Part shown: piece after piece, positions 8,218 through 18,802 of the stretch | Position numbering within the stretch: the first letter of the stretch is position 1 | Layout of the letters: each line of letters opens with the position of its first letter | Assembly (NCBI GenBank): GCA_963678705.1 | Contig: CAVMBN010000205.1 | Location: 62,001-126,000, forward strand | Direction of reading: 5' to 3' | Origin: Panorpa germanica | Taxonomy: Eukaryota > Arthropoda > Insecta > Mecoptera > Panorpidae | DNA length: 64,000 bases | Program-made: the position numbers and the translations under genes | The notes under the pieces: generated by a model | What the model was told of the DNA's origin: nothing | The model's input: only the letters and a program-made list of their open reading frames with translations | Databases searched by the model: none

Positions 8218-9493
8218 CATGGGCTGAAAAGTCCCGGGCGTAACAAAGAAAACACAGTTTTTTTGGTTCAAAATTAGCTTTATTCATCAACGTAATCTCC
8301 ATCAAGAGCAACGCAATCATTCCAGCGCCGCTCTAACATTTAAATACCACTTTTGCAGAACGATTTATCTTTTGCCTCAAAATAGGCTTCAGTTTCAGCG
8401 ATAACCTCTTCATTCGTGCGAAATTTTTTTACCGGCGAGCATTTTTTTCAGGTCTGCGAACAGGCAGTAGTCGCTGGGAGTTAAATCTGGCGAATACGGT
8501 GGATGTGGGAGCAATTCGAAGTTCAATTCATGTAGTTTTGCCATTGTTTTGATTGACTTGTGACACGGTGCGTTCTCTTGATTTTTTCTTTACCATATGC
8601 GGTCGTTTCTTTGCAATTTCGGCCTTCAAACGCTCCAATAACGCTATATAATATTCACTGCTAATGGTATTTTCTTTCTCAAGATAGTCGATGAATATTA
8701 CACCACGCACATCCCAAAATACCGAGGCCATAACCTTTCCACCCGATTGTTGTGCTTTCGGGCGCTTTGGACGAGGTTCACCAGTTGCTGTCCACTCAGA
8801 TGACGATCGTTTTGATTCCGGAGTGAAGTGATGGATCCATGTTTCATCCATTGTCACATATCGACGCAAAAATTCCGGTTTGTTACGTTTAAACATGGCC
8901 AAACACTGCTCAGAATCATCAACACGTTGTCGTTTTTGGTGAACAGTAAGCAAACGCGGCACCCACTTTGAACAGAGCTTTCTCATAGTCAAATGCTCAT
9001 GCAATATAAAGCCAACACGTTCTTTTGATATCTTTACGATGTCAGCTAACTCACGCAACTTCACTTTTCGATCATTCCAAACGATTTTGTGGATTTTTTT
9101 TATGTTTTCTGGTGTTACCGCCTCATTTGGACGTCCACTGCGTTCTGCATCATCGGTGTCTCTACGACCACGTTTGAAGTCAACAAACCAACGTTTTATT
9201 GTTGTTTCTGATGAAGCAGAGTCCCCATAACACTTTCCAAGCCATTGCTTCGCTTGAACGGTATTTTTTCCCATCAAGAAGCAGTGTAAAATTAAAACAC
9301 GAAATTGTTTTTGATCCATTGTTTTGAAAAAAAAAGTAGCGTCACTCTTAGCACAATAACTCACAAACTAATGAATAGAATATTATGAAATTTTAACAGT
9401 TGTCTTTTGAAGGTTAGTATTAACTGAATACTAACTAGACTGCAATAAAACTAGCGCCATCTATGTGTTATGCCCGGGACTTTTCAGCCCATG
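8218..9493 (-). mobile_element. mariner element (irritans-type), inactive
   Basis: Perfect terminal inverted repeats beginning CATGGGCTGAAAAGTCCCGG lie at both ends. The left flank is TA; the right flank is TG, so the target duplication is slightly eroded. The 1276-bp length is typical of the family. Confidence 0.95.
8280..9319 (-). pseudogene. mariner transposase, frameshifted
   Basis: The transposase cut-and-paste enzyme reads from MDQKQFR (ATG at 9319) through the helix-turn-helix region, WVPRLLT and the first catalytic motif TMDETWIHHF; the second Asp lies in VFWDVRG. The frame breaks near 8585, where several residues before the third catalytic motif are missing. In the shifted frame that motif reads QENAPCHKS, with Glu in place of the third Asp (codon 8575-8577). 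A second frameshift lies in an A-run near 8430 and a stop near 8340. The end GDYVDE is still recognisable. The broken frame and changed catalytic residue indicate a dead copy. Motif wording fits the irritans subfamily (D,D34D). Confidence 0.93.
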
Positions 9494-9580
9494 TGCTATG
9501 TATATACAGGGAATATCTCATGTTCCTTTCCTATTGCTTCATACAATAAATTTGTAATATTATTTTCTTTTTCTTTTTAG

Positions 9581-9764
9581 GTATTTCGACATGCAAAATG
9601 GATTTCGAACGAACCCCCGAATAATGTTGTATGATATTCCGACACTGCAGATTTGGGGGTCGGACTACCAATTAATTGGAAGTGATTGTTTTAAATTGGA
9701 AAACATAGAAAATTTCTTCCGTAACTTAAATAAAGAAAAAAATGATTTATTTTATGTTGAATAA
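9581..9764 (+). CDS. terminal coding exon of an unidentified gene
   Basis: A strong acceptor (pyrimidine run then TTTTTAG at 9574-9580) is followed by one base completing a split codon and 60 open codons, YFDMQNGF...NDLFYVE, to a stop at 9762-9764, which overlaps an AATAAA signal. The residue mix is that of a real globular protein (PRIMLYDIPTLQIWGSDYQL). No in-frame stop interrupts it. I do not recognise the family. Upstream exons would lie to the left, beyond or among the gypsy and mariner insertions; none was identified. It could be an isolated exon carried by a transposon. Confidence 0.6.
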
Positions 9765-9798
9765 ACAGCTTTTAATCTTGTTAATCCAGCAGTTTACT

Positions 9799-10118
9799 TT
9801 AATGGGCTTCTGTCCTCATTTTTTAGTGGTCGATTTTTCAATTGTTGATTGAAGTTGATGTTAATAAATGTGTATTGGTGTGTCTATTTTATATCTAAAT
9901 ATTGACGGAGATATAACAATAAAAAATTTAAATTGTAGTTTTAGCGCTAGAAATGGTCGGCTATATTTGTATTACGTGAAATGCATTTTAACGTCAGTCA
10001 TTTGTTGATGAGGTCAGTGCTGTGGGAGTGATTTGTAGCTGTTGGTAGTCGAAATAATCAAGTCAAATCAAAGAATAATAAGTTTCTATTTTATTTAACC
10101 TTGCTAAGTCAGACATAG
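9799..10118 (+). repeat. TIR repeat 'AATGGGC', left half only
   Basis: It begins AATGGGCTTCTGTCCTCATT and matches the first half of the 623-bp copies, then breaks off. It is an inverted partner of the 3' part of 12635-13257. Confidence 0.85.
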
Positions 10119-10318
10119 TGCCTTGTTTTGCAACTCTGACTACGACGTCGTGTACCAGTCCGATACACGACGCTGAATTTTGAAAACGGCATTTTGAACG
10201 ACATTTCATGACAGGAGTGTGTCTAGGAAACGCCGTGAATACGACGCTATTTACCAGGCACCTATTAAGCTGCCTGGTAACACTGATCCGACGCCGGACT
10301 TGGTAGAAATCTACACTA

Positions 10319-11299
10319 TTCTATATTGACAACTGACCACTAGGCGGGGCTTAAAAAACATGGCTACTGCCGGTGTGCAACCAAAGAATTAACCATAAGT
10401 TTACATTGAATTAGTGTCATGAATTTTAATTATTTATGTTTTCTTTAAACCAACTTTTTCACTGGGTTGGATCAAATCCAGCTCAGAAAAATGTTAGAAA
10501 TGCAGAAAAAATTCTGCAAGCTAGACATTTGATAAAATGTGGTAAAAATAATGATAATCCAAACAGTGACGTTGTGATACACAAGTATATGGTTTAGTAT
10601 AAATTTTTTAACCGTACGGAAAAAATGCAAGTTAGATAAATTGTAGAGAATTTAAATGCGCATCTAGCCGTACTATTTTAAAAATTTAAAAAAAATATTT
10701 TACCATAGTTTTTGTGTTTTTCTGTTTTTGACCTCACGTTTTTTGACCATAACTAGGCGACAAAATCAAAAAGTCCACGTTGTTTGTTCTACAAGTTGTA
10801 AAACTTATTGTTTTAAACATATTTATACATTAGAAAAAAAAACACTTTTCATATAATTTTATGAAAAAACGTGAAAAAACGTGGACCAACAAAAATTAAT
10901 TTTCAACATTTACGAAACGTTTTTTCACGTTTTTTTCATAAAATTATATGAAAAGTGTTTTTTTTTCTAATGTATAAATATGTTTAAAACAATAAGTTTT
11001 ACAACTTGTAGAACAAACAACGTGGACTTTTTGATTTTGTCGCCTAGTGATGGTCAAAAAACGTGAGGTCAAAAACAGAAAAACACAAAAACTATGGTGA
11101 AATATTTTTTTTAAATTTTTAAAATAGTACGGCTAGATGCGCATTTAAATTCTCTACAATTTATCTAACTTGCATTTTTTCCGTACGGTTAAAAAATTTA
11201 TACTAAACCAATCAAAATTGTGTATCAAGTGCACACCAGAACTAGTACTTCTTTTGACCACCAGGCGTCGTGGCCAAAGTGGTCAGTTGTCAATAGAAA
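10319..11299. repeat. large foldback palindrome (inverted-repeat element)
   Basis: The core arms, 10591 to about 10881 and about 10917 to 11209, are near-perfect inverted repeats of roughly 290 bp around a 35-nt loop. Outer arms continue imperfectly: TTGACAACTGACCAC at 10326 pairs with GTGGTCAGTTGTCAA near 11279. The left arm holds an extra segment (about 10384-10570) absent from the right; it includes a 53-codon frame starting MFSLNQLFHWVGSNPAQK (10437-10598) that may be a captured exon. A transcript would fold into a very long hairpin. Confidence 0.9.
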
Positions 11300-11547
11300 T
11301 ATAATCTTTTTTCAAATATTGAATGATATTGAACATAAAACATATTAAAATACAGTAATTTTTGTACAAGTTAAAAAAAAGTGGTCTAGCTAATTAAATA
11401 ATTGCCTATAATTTTTTTTAATATAAGGTAAGTAGATTTGCAAATACGAATTATGTTTTAATATTTTTTATTTAGCATATTTAATACTTTGACTTTAAAA
11501 AATTATAGGTTAGGACTATTTGACAGGAGCAACAAACGATTATAATA

Positions 11548-12180
11548 ATGTCGTTATTTAACAGTTTCGATGATGTGCTTCTTTAGGTAATTGCTGCTTA
11601 CTATCAAGAACACCTAAGATGAATAACATTGAAATCTTGTATTGATCCATTTTAAATAGCTTTAGATTTTCGAAGAAAATAGTTAAGATGATAATCGCAA
11701 CACTGAAGCCGCACGCGCCAAAACAAATTAGAAGATCTGCTGTATCTTTTGATAGCAAGGTTAGAAGTTATATTGATAGAAGATATGTTTTTATATTAGA
11801 ATTACACGATTGTATTAGGTTTCTGTGTTTCTAATTGTTATTCTAATGTTTTAGATCTTTGCCGCTCTGCAGTTCTTTGCATGAGGGTTATCAACGAGTT
11901 GTAGGAGGAAAATACAATGTATCACTTTCACAGATGATCGTTAATAAAAGTATACATCCGGTCTGTGATTTGATAATGAAATACTTGATGCCTAAATACA
12001 TCCGATTCCCCCAAACTATAAATGAAAAGAATAATATCAAAGCTGTGTAGTATTCTATGAAAACACCGATATCTATATCTTATATATTTTTATGTACAAA
12101 CCTGTCATTGCGGATTTTACAATAAATACAACATGCCGGGAGTAATAGGTGCTAGAGATTGTACACGTATACATGAATAG
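11548..12180 (+). pseudogene. decayed PIF/Harbinger (HARBI1-like) transposase
   Basis: Plus-strand pieces in several frames follow the order of HARBI1-type transposases: MSLFNSFDDVLL (11548), FSKKIVKMIIATLKPHAPKQ and RRSAVSFDSK, then a probable intron (about 11760-11854, GT...TTTTAG), IFAALQFFA, a one-base shift, GYQRVVGGKYNVSLSQ, KYLMPKYIRFPQT and, after a break, MPGVIGARDCTRIHE, the block around the first catalytic Asp. At least four stops or frameshifts are present and the C-terminal catalytic half is missing. Flanking copies of the AATGGGC repeat may be its non-autonomous relatives, which is untested. Confidence 0.7.
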
Positions 12181-12634
12181 TGCACCAAAAATCTATGATC
12201 CTGTATACTCTCCACCCTACCCATATTCGTATATATGAATAGATGCAGTTATTATAGTATAAAGGTTGATGTGTTAAATGAAACAAAATGTACTTGCATC
12301 ACTCTGATGAGTGTTGCTGAATTATGTTATATTGCTAGTATTATTAGTTTGTATCATATATTTCCAATTTTATTATGAATTTTACGTACACAATTATTAT
12401 AGCATAAGAAATAAGTTGCAATACATTATGCAATATTTGTATTACTGTAACTAGGTGTCTAATTGTTATTAACGCATTTTATCATTAAATCAATTTAATA
12501 CAAACGTTTGTACTGTTTAATACAGGAATATGTTTATTTACTAATTATAAAAATTTTAATTTAAAAAGAACTTTTTTTGGTAAATATTTTAAATTCTTGT
12601 TGGTAACTGTAGTATCTAAGTTTACAACCAATCC

Positions 12635-13257
12635 AATGGGTTTGTGTCCTATGTCTTAATTTCTATAAAAGTGTACTATATATTGATAAAGTGGATTACT
12701 AGAACCTCAAATGTTCAATTATTTTTTAATAACTCCTTATATGTTAAGAGATATTAACAATTAAAAAAGTCATTTTGTCTCTTTAATTATTAAAGGGATT
12801 CAACGTTGTACAAACTCCAAATGCATATGACATCAGAATCCTTGTGTAAAGTTACCAACCTTACAGATCATAAATCTCTGCTATATGTATTTATATGTCA
12901 AAATATCAAATATTATTTACAGTTATTTCAAGGAACAATACAATTTCAATATTATGTCTGCCTTTACAGGGTTAAATAAAGTAAAAACTTATTATTCTTT
13001 GACTTGACTTGATTATTTCACTACCAACAGCTACAAAACATTACCACAGCACTGACCTACTCAACAAATAACTGACGTTAAAATGCATTTCATGTCATAC
13101 AAATAACTACTAAACTACAATTCAAATTTTTAATTGCTATAGCTCCGTCAATATTTAGATATTTAATAAAATAGACACGCCAATACACATTTATTAACAT
13201 CAATTTCAATCAACAATTGAAAAATCGACTACTAAAAAATGAGGACACAAGCCCATT
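12635..13257 (-). repeat. full-length 623-bp TIR repeat 'AATGGGC'
   Basis: This copy is reversed relative to 22170-22792 and has the same length. Its termini are inverted repeats of about 16 bp (AATGGGCTTGTGTCCT with one mismatch at the left end). It has no coding capacity. No clear target duplication is visible. Confidence 0.9.
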
Positions 13258-14227
13258 TAACGTCTGGTAGTTACCAAACACTTCCGACGGGGCTTTCACA
13301 ATAACTAAATCGATGGCACGACACCACACCGTCGTGAAACAGGCCCGTCGGATACAAATACGAACACGACGCCTGGTCTCTACACGATGTTATGGTACCT
13401 ACATATTAGAAATAGTTTTAAGTGCATATATGTATATGCAGATTACGTATTATCTCAGCTGCATTCCGTGCTTATATATTATTAACTGCTTTGTTAACAT
13501 AAGGTGCAACTCGGAAGAAGATTTATAGAATGGCATGATTATAAATATATATCAAAATAAATCACAATTAAATACAAAAACTGTACACACATGCCTATAT
13601 CAAATCTTGTAAAATAGTAATATTTAGGTTTTAATACATGGTCAAGGTGGTTTGTGTTGAAAGAGATGAAAGTATATCTTTTTCGTGTTCCCCTCTCTCT
13701 GCCGTAAAACTATAAAATATATTAGAATGATTTGTTCACAGTTCACAGTCTGTTTTGTGCTCCAAGTTGACAGCACCTTAAATACTTTAATTTACCAATT
13801 TTTGAAGAGATAGCACAAAATTACAACAAATTGTATATAAGTCCTATTTAGTTAATTTTGTACGATAAGAAACTCCATCGGGTAACTGAGTACAGTGTGT
13901 TATTTGGTACGTAATGACATTTTAAGTTTTTATTATTTCATAAATTTTTTGTTGTACTTCATTTTTTACATCTTATTTTTATTATAATGAAGCAAAACTG
14001 TTATATATAAATCAGCAAATTAGTAAAAACTCACTTATTAATTTTTCCTTATCTTTTACAAACCATTAATTTATTACAGTAAAGTTTTTCTATTACTTTG
14101 ACTTAACCTCACTTATTTTCATTTTGTTTTACTTTATACATCCCTAAGGTTTATTATCGTAGCTCATATTCTCCTAGAGATAAAATTTATTTTTATTTTT
14201 AGATAACGTTGAAATTGTTGCAATAAA
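13258..14227 (+). promoter_or_regulatory. 5' region of zinc-finger gene A, with a likely 5' UTR exon and intron
   Basis: A non-coding exon is inferred upstream of 13911, because the block TACGATAAGAAACTCCATCG...ACAGTGTG...TATT is conserved, reversed, upstream of gene B (about 20035-20080). The shared donor is GTAATGAC at 13911. The intron runs 13911-14202 and ends TTTTTAG. Upstream, 13258-13640 holds no recognisable gene. Confidence 0.5.
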
Positions 14228-15466
14228 ATGGATGAATATAAACCACAGACTATAAAACTAGAAAATGACTTAGAGTTGAATATACCCATAGAAACAAGAA
14301 GTATAAACGAAGATATGAAAATAGAAATAAAAGAAGGAATTCTTGTAAAAGAATCAGCGCAAAGTGATGAAATAAAAACAGAAATTAAAGAAGTACCCGT
14401 CGATAGATCAGAGGAAGCGGCGGGTTTATCACAGCTGACAGACTACTTTATTAAATTGGAATCCGATGTTGATTCATCCCCTTTGCTCGTTGATAATTGC
14501 AATGATGTGCCCCTAGACTCAACTGAGATTCAGCAACAGTTAGGTGCGGATTCTGCAACTGAAAAACTCATTGACCCGTTGACTACTGAACAACAACAAA
14601 GTGAAAAATTTAAGACTACGGTGAAGCCTTATATCTGTGATGTATGTAACAAACCGTTTGAGAATAAGGTAGAAATTATCAAACATTTGTTGATGCATTC
14701 AATAAATAAAACACATTCTTGTAATGAGTTTAACAAAACGTTTAAATATCCATCAGAATTAAAACAACATAAAAACACACATGTAGCTATAAAACCATTT
14801 TCTTGCGACGTCTGTAATAAAACATTTACTTCTTCATCTAATTTAAAAGTACATAAAAACACACATTTAGGTTTGAAACCATATTCTTGCGATGTCTGTC
14901 ATAAAACGTTTCGTGAATCATCTAATTTAAGAAAACATAAAAACACATATTTAGCTATAATACCATTTTCTTGCGATGAATGTAATAAAACGTTTAGTCA
15001 TTCGTATAGTTTAAAACAACATAAAAACAGACATTTAGGTTTATTTTGTTGCATAGAATGTAATAAGACGTTTAATATGTTATCACATTTAAAAGAGCAT
15101 AAGAACACACATTTAGCTATAAAACCATTTTCTTGTAACGAATGTAATAAAACGTTTAGTCATTCGTATAGTTTAAAACTACATAAAAACACACATTTAG
15201 GTTTGAGAAAATTTCCTTGTGATGAATGTAGTAAAACGTTTAGTTCATCATCAGATTTAAAACGACATAAGGACTCACATTTAGGTTTAAAACCATTTTC
15301 TTGTGATAAATGTAATAAAACGTTTGGTCGATTATCGACTTTAAAGCGACATAAAGATGCGCATTCTGGATTAAAGCCATTCTGTTGCACTGTATGTAAT
15401 AAATGTTTCATACAATCTAGTAATTTAAAGCAACATCAAAAAACTCATTTAGTTTCAAGTATCTAG
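14228..15466 (+). CDS. C2H2 zinc-finger protein A
   Basis: This 412-residue protein probably binds DNA in the nucleus. Residues 1-125 are acidic and rich in SUMO-type psi-K-x-E sites (IKLE, MKIE, IKTE, and IKLE near 75). About ten fingers follow from residue 133, in 28-residue steps joined by the linker H-L-G-L-K-P-F in place of the usual TGEKP. Finger 2 has lost its second Cys (CNEF) and finger 4 its last His (HKNTY); the other eight look complete. The start ATG lies 25 nt after a splice acceptor (14201-14202). The N-terminus is clearly related to gene B. No KRAB, ZAD or BTB domain is seen. Target genes are unknown. Confidence 0.9.
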   Translation: MDEYKPQTIKLENDLELNIPIETRSINEDMKIEIKEGILVKESAQSDEIKTEIKEVPVDRSEEAAGLSQLTDYFIKLESDVDSSPLLVDNCNDVPLDSTEIQQQLGADSATEKLIDPLTTEQQQSEKFKTTVKPYICDVCNKPFENKVEIIKHLLMHSINKTHSCNEFNKTFKYPSELKQHKNTHVAIKPFSCDVCNKTFTSSSNLKVHKNTHLGLKPYSCDVCHKTFRESSNLRKHKNTYLAIIPFSCDECNKTFSHSYSLKQHKNRHLGLFCCIECNKTFNMLSHLKEHKNTHLAIKPFSCNECNKTFSHSYSLKLHKNTHLGLRKFPCDECSKTFSSSSDLKRHKDSHLGLKPFSCDKCNKTFGRLSTLKRHKDAHSGLKPFCCTVCNKCFIQSSNLKQHQKTHLVSSI

Positions 15467-16944
15467 TTGTGTTCTGACGGTTGAGAAATTTAGGATTACA
15501 TTTCCTAAACTAACTTTCATTTATATTTTCAGGATTTTTATAATGTAACAGTTCTTTAATAGATAATAAGATTAATATGACGAAAGCAATTTGTTTTACT
15601 CTTGTTATATTTCATATTAAAATATGTTCAATTTTAATTTTTTGGTAGTGCTAATTTAAAGATACCTCCGTCAATAGACAAAGAATTATTTAAGTTACTT
15701 GTCAATACGCATTTGCATCACATTTTCATGCATTATTACAAAGATATGCCACAATATTTAGTATATATATATTTTCCATTTTATAAACAATTTTCAGATT
15801 AAAGTTAAAAGGTACAAAAATAAGTATATAAATTTTTACGTTAATAAGTTAAAACATCTTTTCAAGACAATTTATTCGGCATCCTGACTACACATAACCA
15901 TTTAACCCAAAACAGCAAGAATTTATTAATATAGATTTGGGTTTAAAGGTAAATACAATTTGACGTTTACTATTGATTTTGTGCAATTAACAATTTAAGC
16001 TCTTACGAATGTTTGCATTAGAGTCTTCGCACATCTATGTCTTCTCAAAATCTATGTGTTTTTATGAACAGAATTAAAAATTTACTTAAACCGACAAAAA
16101 CAACCACAGGACAAAAAAACAGCGCAGAACATATTCTCTGCCTGACGAAGCAAACACAACAATAAATCGTTAGTTTCGCATGTGTGATTTTCTAGCGTAA
16201 AAAACTGTGTACAAAAAGTATAAGAATGAACTATTTGTCATGTAAATTATGTAGCAACTCGTTTTTGAAATAGTAAAATTATGTTTAGAAACAGTGAAAA
16301 AGTAAAACTTGAAATGAAAATATTGTTAATGTCATTGTAAATTTCCTTAAATTAAAGAAATAATTCATATATTATATAAATAGTTTTATTTATATTTAAA
16401 TGTCACTTTTATAATTTTAACAGGAAACTTATTAGTAACATTACTGACCCAAGTAAGGGTTGTTCTTTAAACACAAGTTACTTAGTGTGTCTATCTGCGA
16501 ACCTCGGGATTGCAGCCTCTCAAGGTTTATGCAATTGTTGGCCAAATGGTTACAGGGGGTAGGGGACAAAATTGACCGTTGCTTCATGTTGATAACGGTG
16601 TCCATCTCATTAAAAGTAAAATTGTCACAAAATAAATTTAAAGTTCATACAATGTGTAAGTTGATAAAAATTATTTTACTGATTTATTAAATACCGCCCT
16701 ATAAATTAATTAATTAGATATCATTAACCCTCCGTGTCAATACTATATTTTTCGAGTCATGGTGTCTTTGAGGGAATAGGTAAGTTTTCTAAGCTTTCAA
16801 AAATTCTGGATTACTTCTTGAAGTGTCTACTATATGTTCCAGAAGTTGCCAAAGTATAAAGTTATTATTAAAAATTCACAAATAGTGAAAAACGCGGAAA
16901 AAACGAAATATTGTTAAAAAATTCATAACTTTATAACAAACAAA
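15467..16944. other. gene-free A/T-rich stretch after gene A
   Basis: It holds the 3' flank of gene A and, near 16600-16900, low-complexity sequence leading into the repeat below. Short open frames (such as 16460-16690) show no family resemblance. Confidence 0.6.
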
Positions 16945-17142
16945 TATTAAGGAAAACGGTTGTAGGCTTTTGTATCTTAGATTAAAAGCTTTCGAAGGAA
17001 TGTAGTGTCTTTGGTAAAAGTTGAATTATTTGTGCACCTGAAAGTGGTGAATATGTTACGGATTCAGGCGTGTCATAATAAACGGAACGGTGATTATTCG
17101 GCACAAAATAAGTTTTTATTGATGAAAATACAATAGTTATGA
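16945..17142 (-). repeat. direct repeat copy 1 (about 200 bp)
   Basis: It matches 17271-17474 with about a dozen differences. The minus strand of both copies keeps a similar translation (KTYFVPNNHRSVYYD and KMYFVPNNHRSVYYD), so it may be an old coding or UTR fragment duplicated in place. Confidence 0.75.
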
Positions 17143-17270
17143 AATAATAATTAATATTAGTCAAAAACAGAATTTTCGGTGTACAACCGCTGAATTGTCA
17201 TCCATCTTCAAAAACTTATTGTAGTAAACATTAAAACATGTAAACATGTAACTAGGTAGTAACATTAAAT

Positions 17271-17474
17271 ATTAAGGAAAACGGTTGTAGGCTTTTGTAT
17301 CTTAGATTATAAGCTTTGGAAGGAATGTAGTGTCTTTGGTGTAAAGAAGTTGAATTTTTTGTGCACCTGAAAGTGGATAATATTTTACGGATTCAGGCAT
17401 GTCATAATAAACGGAACGGTGATTATTCGGCACAAAATACATTTTTATTGATGAAAATACAAAATTTATGAAAT
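17271..17474 (-). repeat. direct repeat copy 2 (about 200 bp)
   Basis: Second copy of the unit above, 326 bp downstream and in the same orientation. Confidence 0.75.
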
Positions 17475-18100
17475 TGCATGAAACATTTATTTTAACCATT
17501 AAAAAACTGTAAAACAACGAGAAAAGCAAAAAAAAAAATGAATTTACTAACATTGGAAAATACTAACGTCGTTTGTTCGTCGTAGAACAAGTTTCAATAA
17601 TTCGCCCTTGCAATTAAACTGCCACTACCAACATTTTTTAGGGGGCATACATTTTTAAGTTATTAAATCCTAGTTTATCAACTTAAGCATGGAGAATAAT
17701 CTGTTCTGGTTTAAAATAACAATTTATCAAAAAGACATTATTGAAATTGTTTTTGAGCAATTATGAAAATTAAATAAGAAAAACGCAACCCTAGTTGCGA
17801 TTGTAGCAAGATGGAAATATAAAAACAAACTCTTACAAAATTAATTTTCAACTTTTATTAAATAAATTCCTCATAAAATAATGATTTTCTTTTAACATTG
17901 TCAAATTTCAATTCATCATCATTGGCCAGGTAATACTATTTACTAAAGCTGAACAAGAAAATAAAAAAATCAACTTATAAATATTAAATTAATATTATTT
18001 TATATTTAGTTGTAGGTTTACATAATAATTTTTATAGGTTTTAAACGAAATATTTAATAAAATTTAAAAAATTAATTTCCAATATTATAATGTTCTGAAT
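17475..18100. other. gene-free A/T-rich stretch
   Basis: Nothing recognisable was seen here. Confidence 0.5.
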
Positions 18101-18633
18101 TTTGTATGGCAGCTCCAAAACGGATCCGCGCATTTTCTTGAAAAATTTCTCGAAATCCATAAATTTGGAAAAGAAGCTACTTTTTTATAGAAAGTTATAA
18201 CTTTGCATGTTAACATATTTCAAAAGTCAAAAATTTATAAAGGGGGCGTCCAGAATACTGGGGACCCGTTTGAAAACTTTGGATAAATCTCAAATTTTCC
18301 AATCAAAATATTGAATTTTTATTTGGGTGCACGGGGGTAGTTTTCTCTGAGAGTAAAAATTATGTTAGAAAGCTGAAATTTTATATATAGCCAGGCTAAC
18401 TTTGGTACCCAACTTACAAACCGATATAAAAAAATTCCAAATGTAAAAAAAAAGTTTGTCAAATACCTAATAAATTTTTGAATAAAAAAAATATATTTCT
18501 TTAGTTAGTTCATATGAAAAATTACTTTAGTATTGAACGAGTTAATTGTTTTAATTTGAAAATGAAATTACGAATTATTTTATTTAATACAAATAATACA
18601 CACTAAGAATACGTCGCTTTTCGAAGGGACAAA
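18101..18633 (+). mobile_element. non-autonomous Helitron-like element, degenerate
   Basis: It shares ATTTTGTATGGCAGCTC and following blocks with 37891-38360, and its second half with 7555-8153. The 3' hairpin region (CGTCGCTTTTCGAAGGGAC) has decayed and the CTRR end now reads ATAG. Confidence 0.5.
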
Positions 18634-18802
18634 CGATAGTTCTAATATTATTATTATTATTTTATTATTAATTGTGTGTCTTTCGGCTTTACAATCTAGC
18701 GTATTCTATTTCTTAATACATTTCTCTCAAACGTGTTTCAATATTCATTCCGCACACTTTACACATTCTTTCCTCGCTACTTGCCCAGTATCTGTTTCCT
18801 TT

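Noticed and set aside
11558-11758. Minus-strand 66-codon frame with a possible membrane segment
   Set aside because: The opposite strand reads as a Harbinger transposase with better family support.
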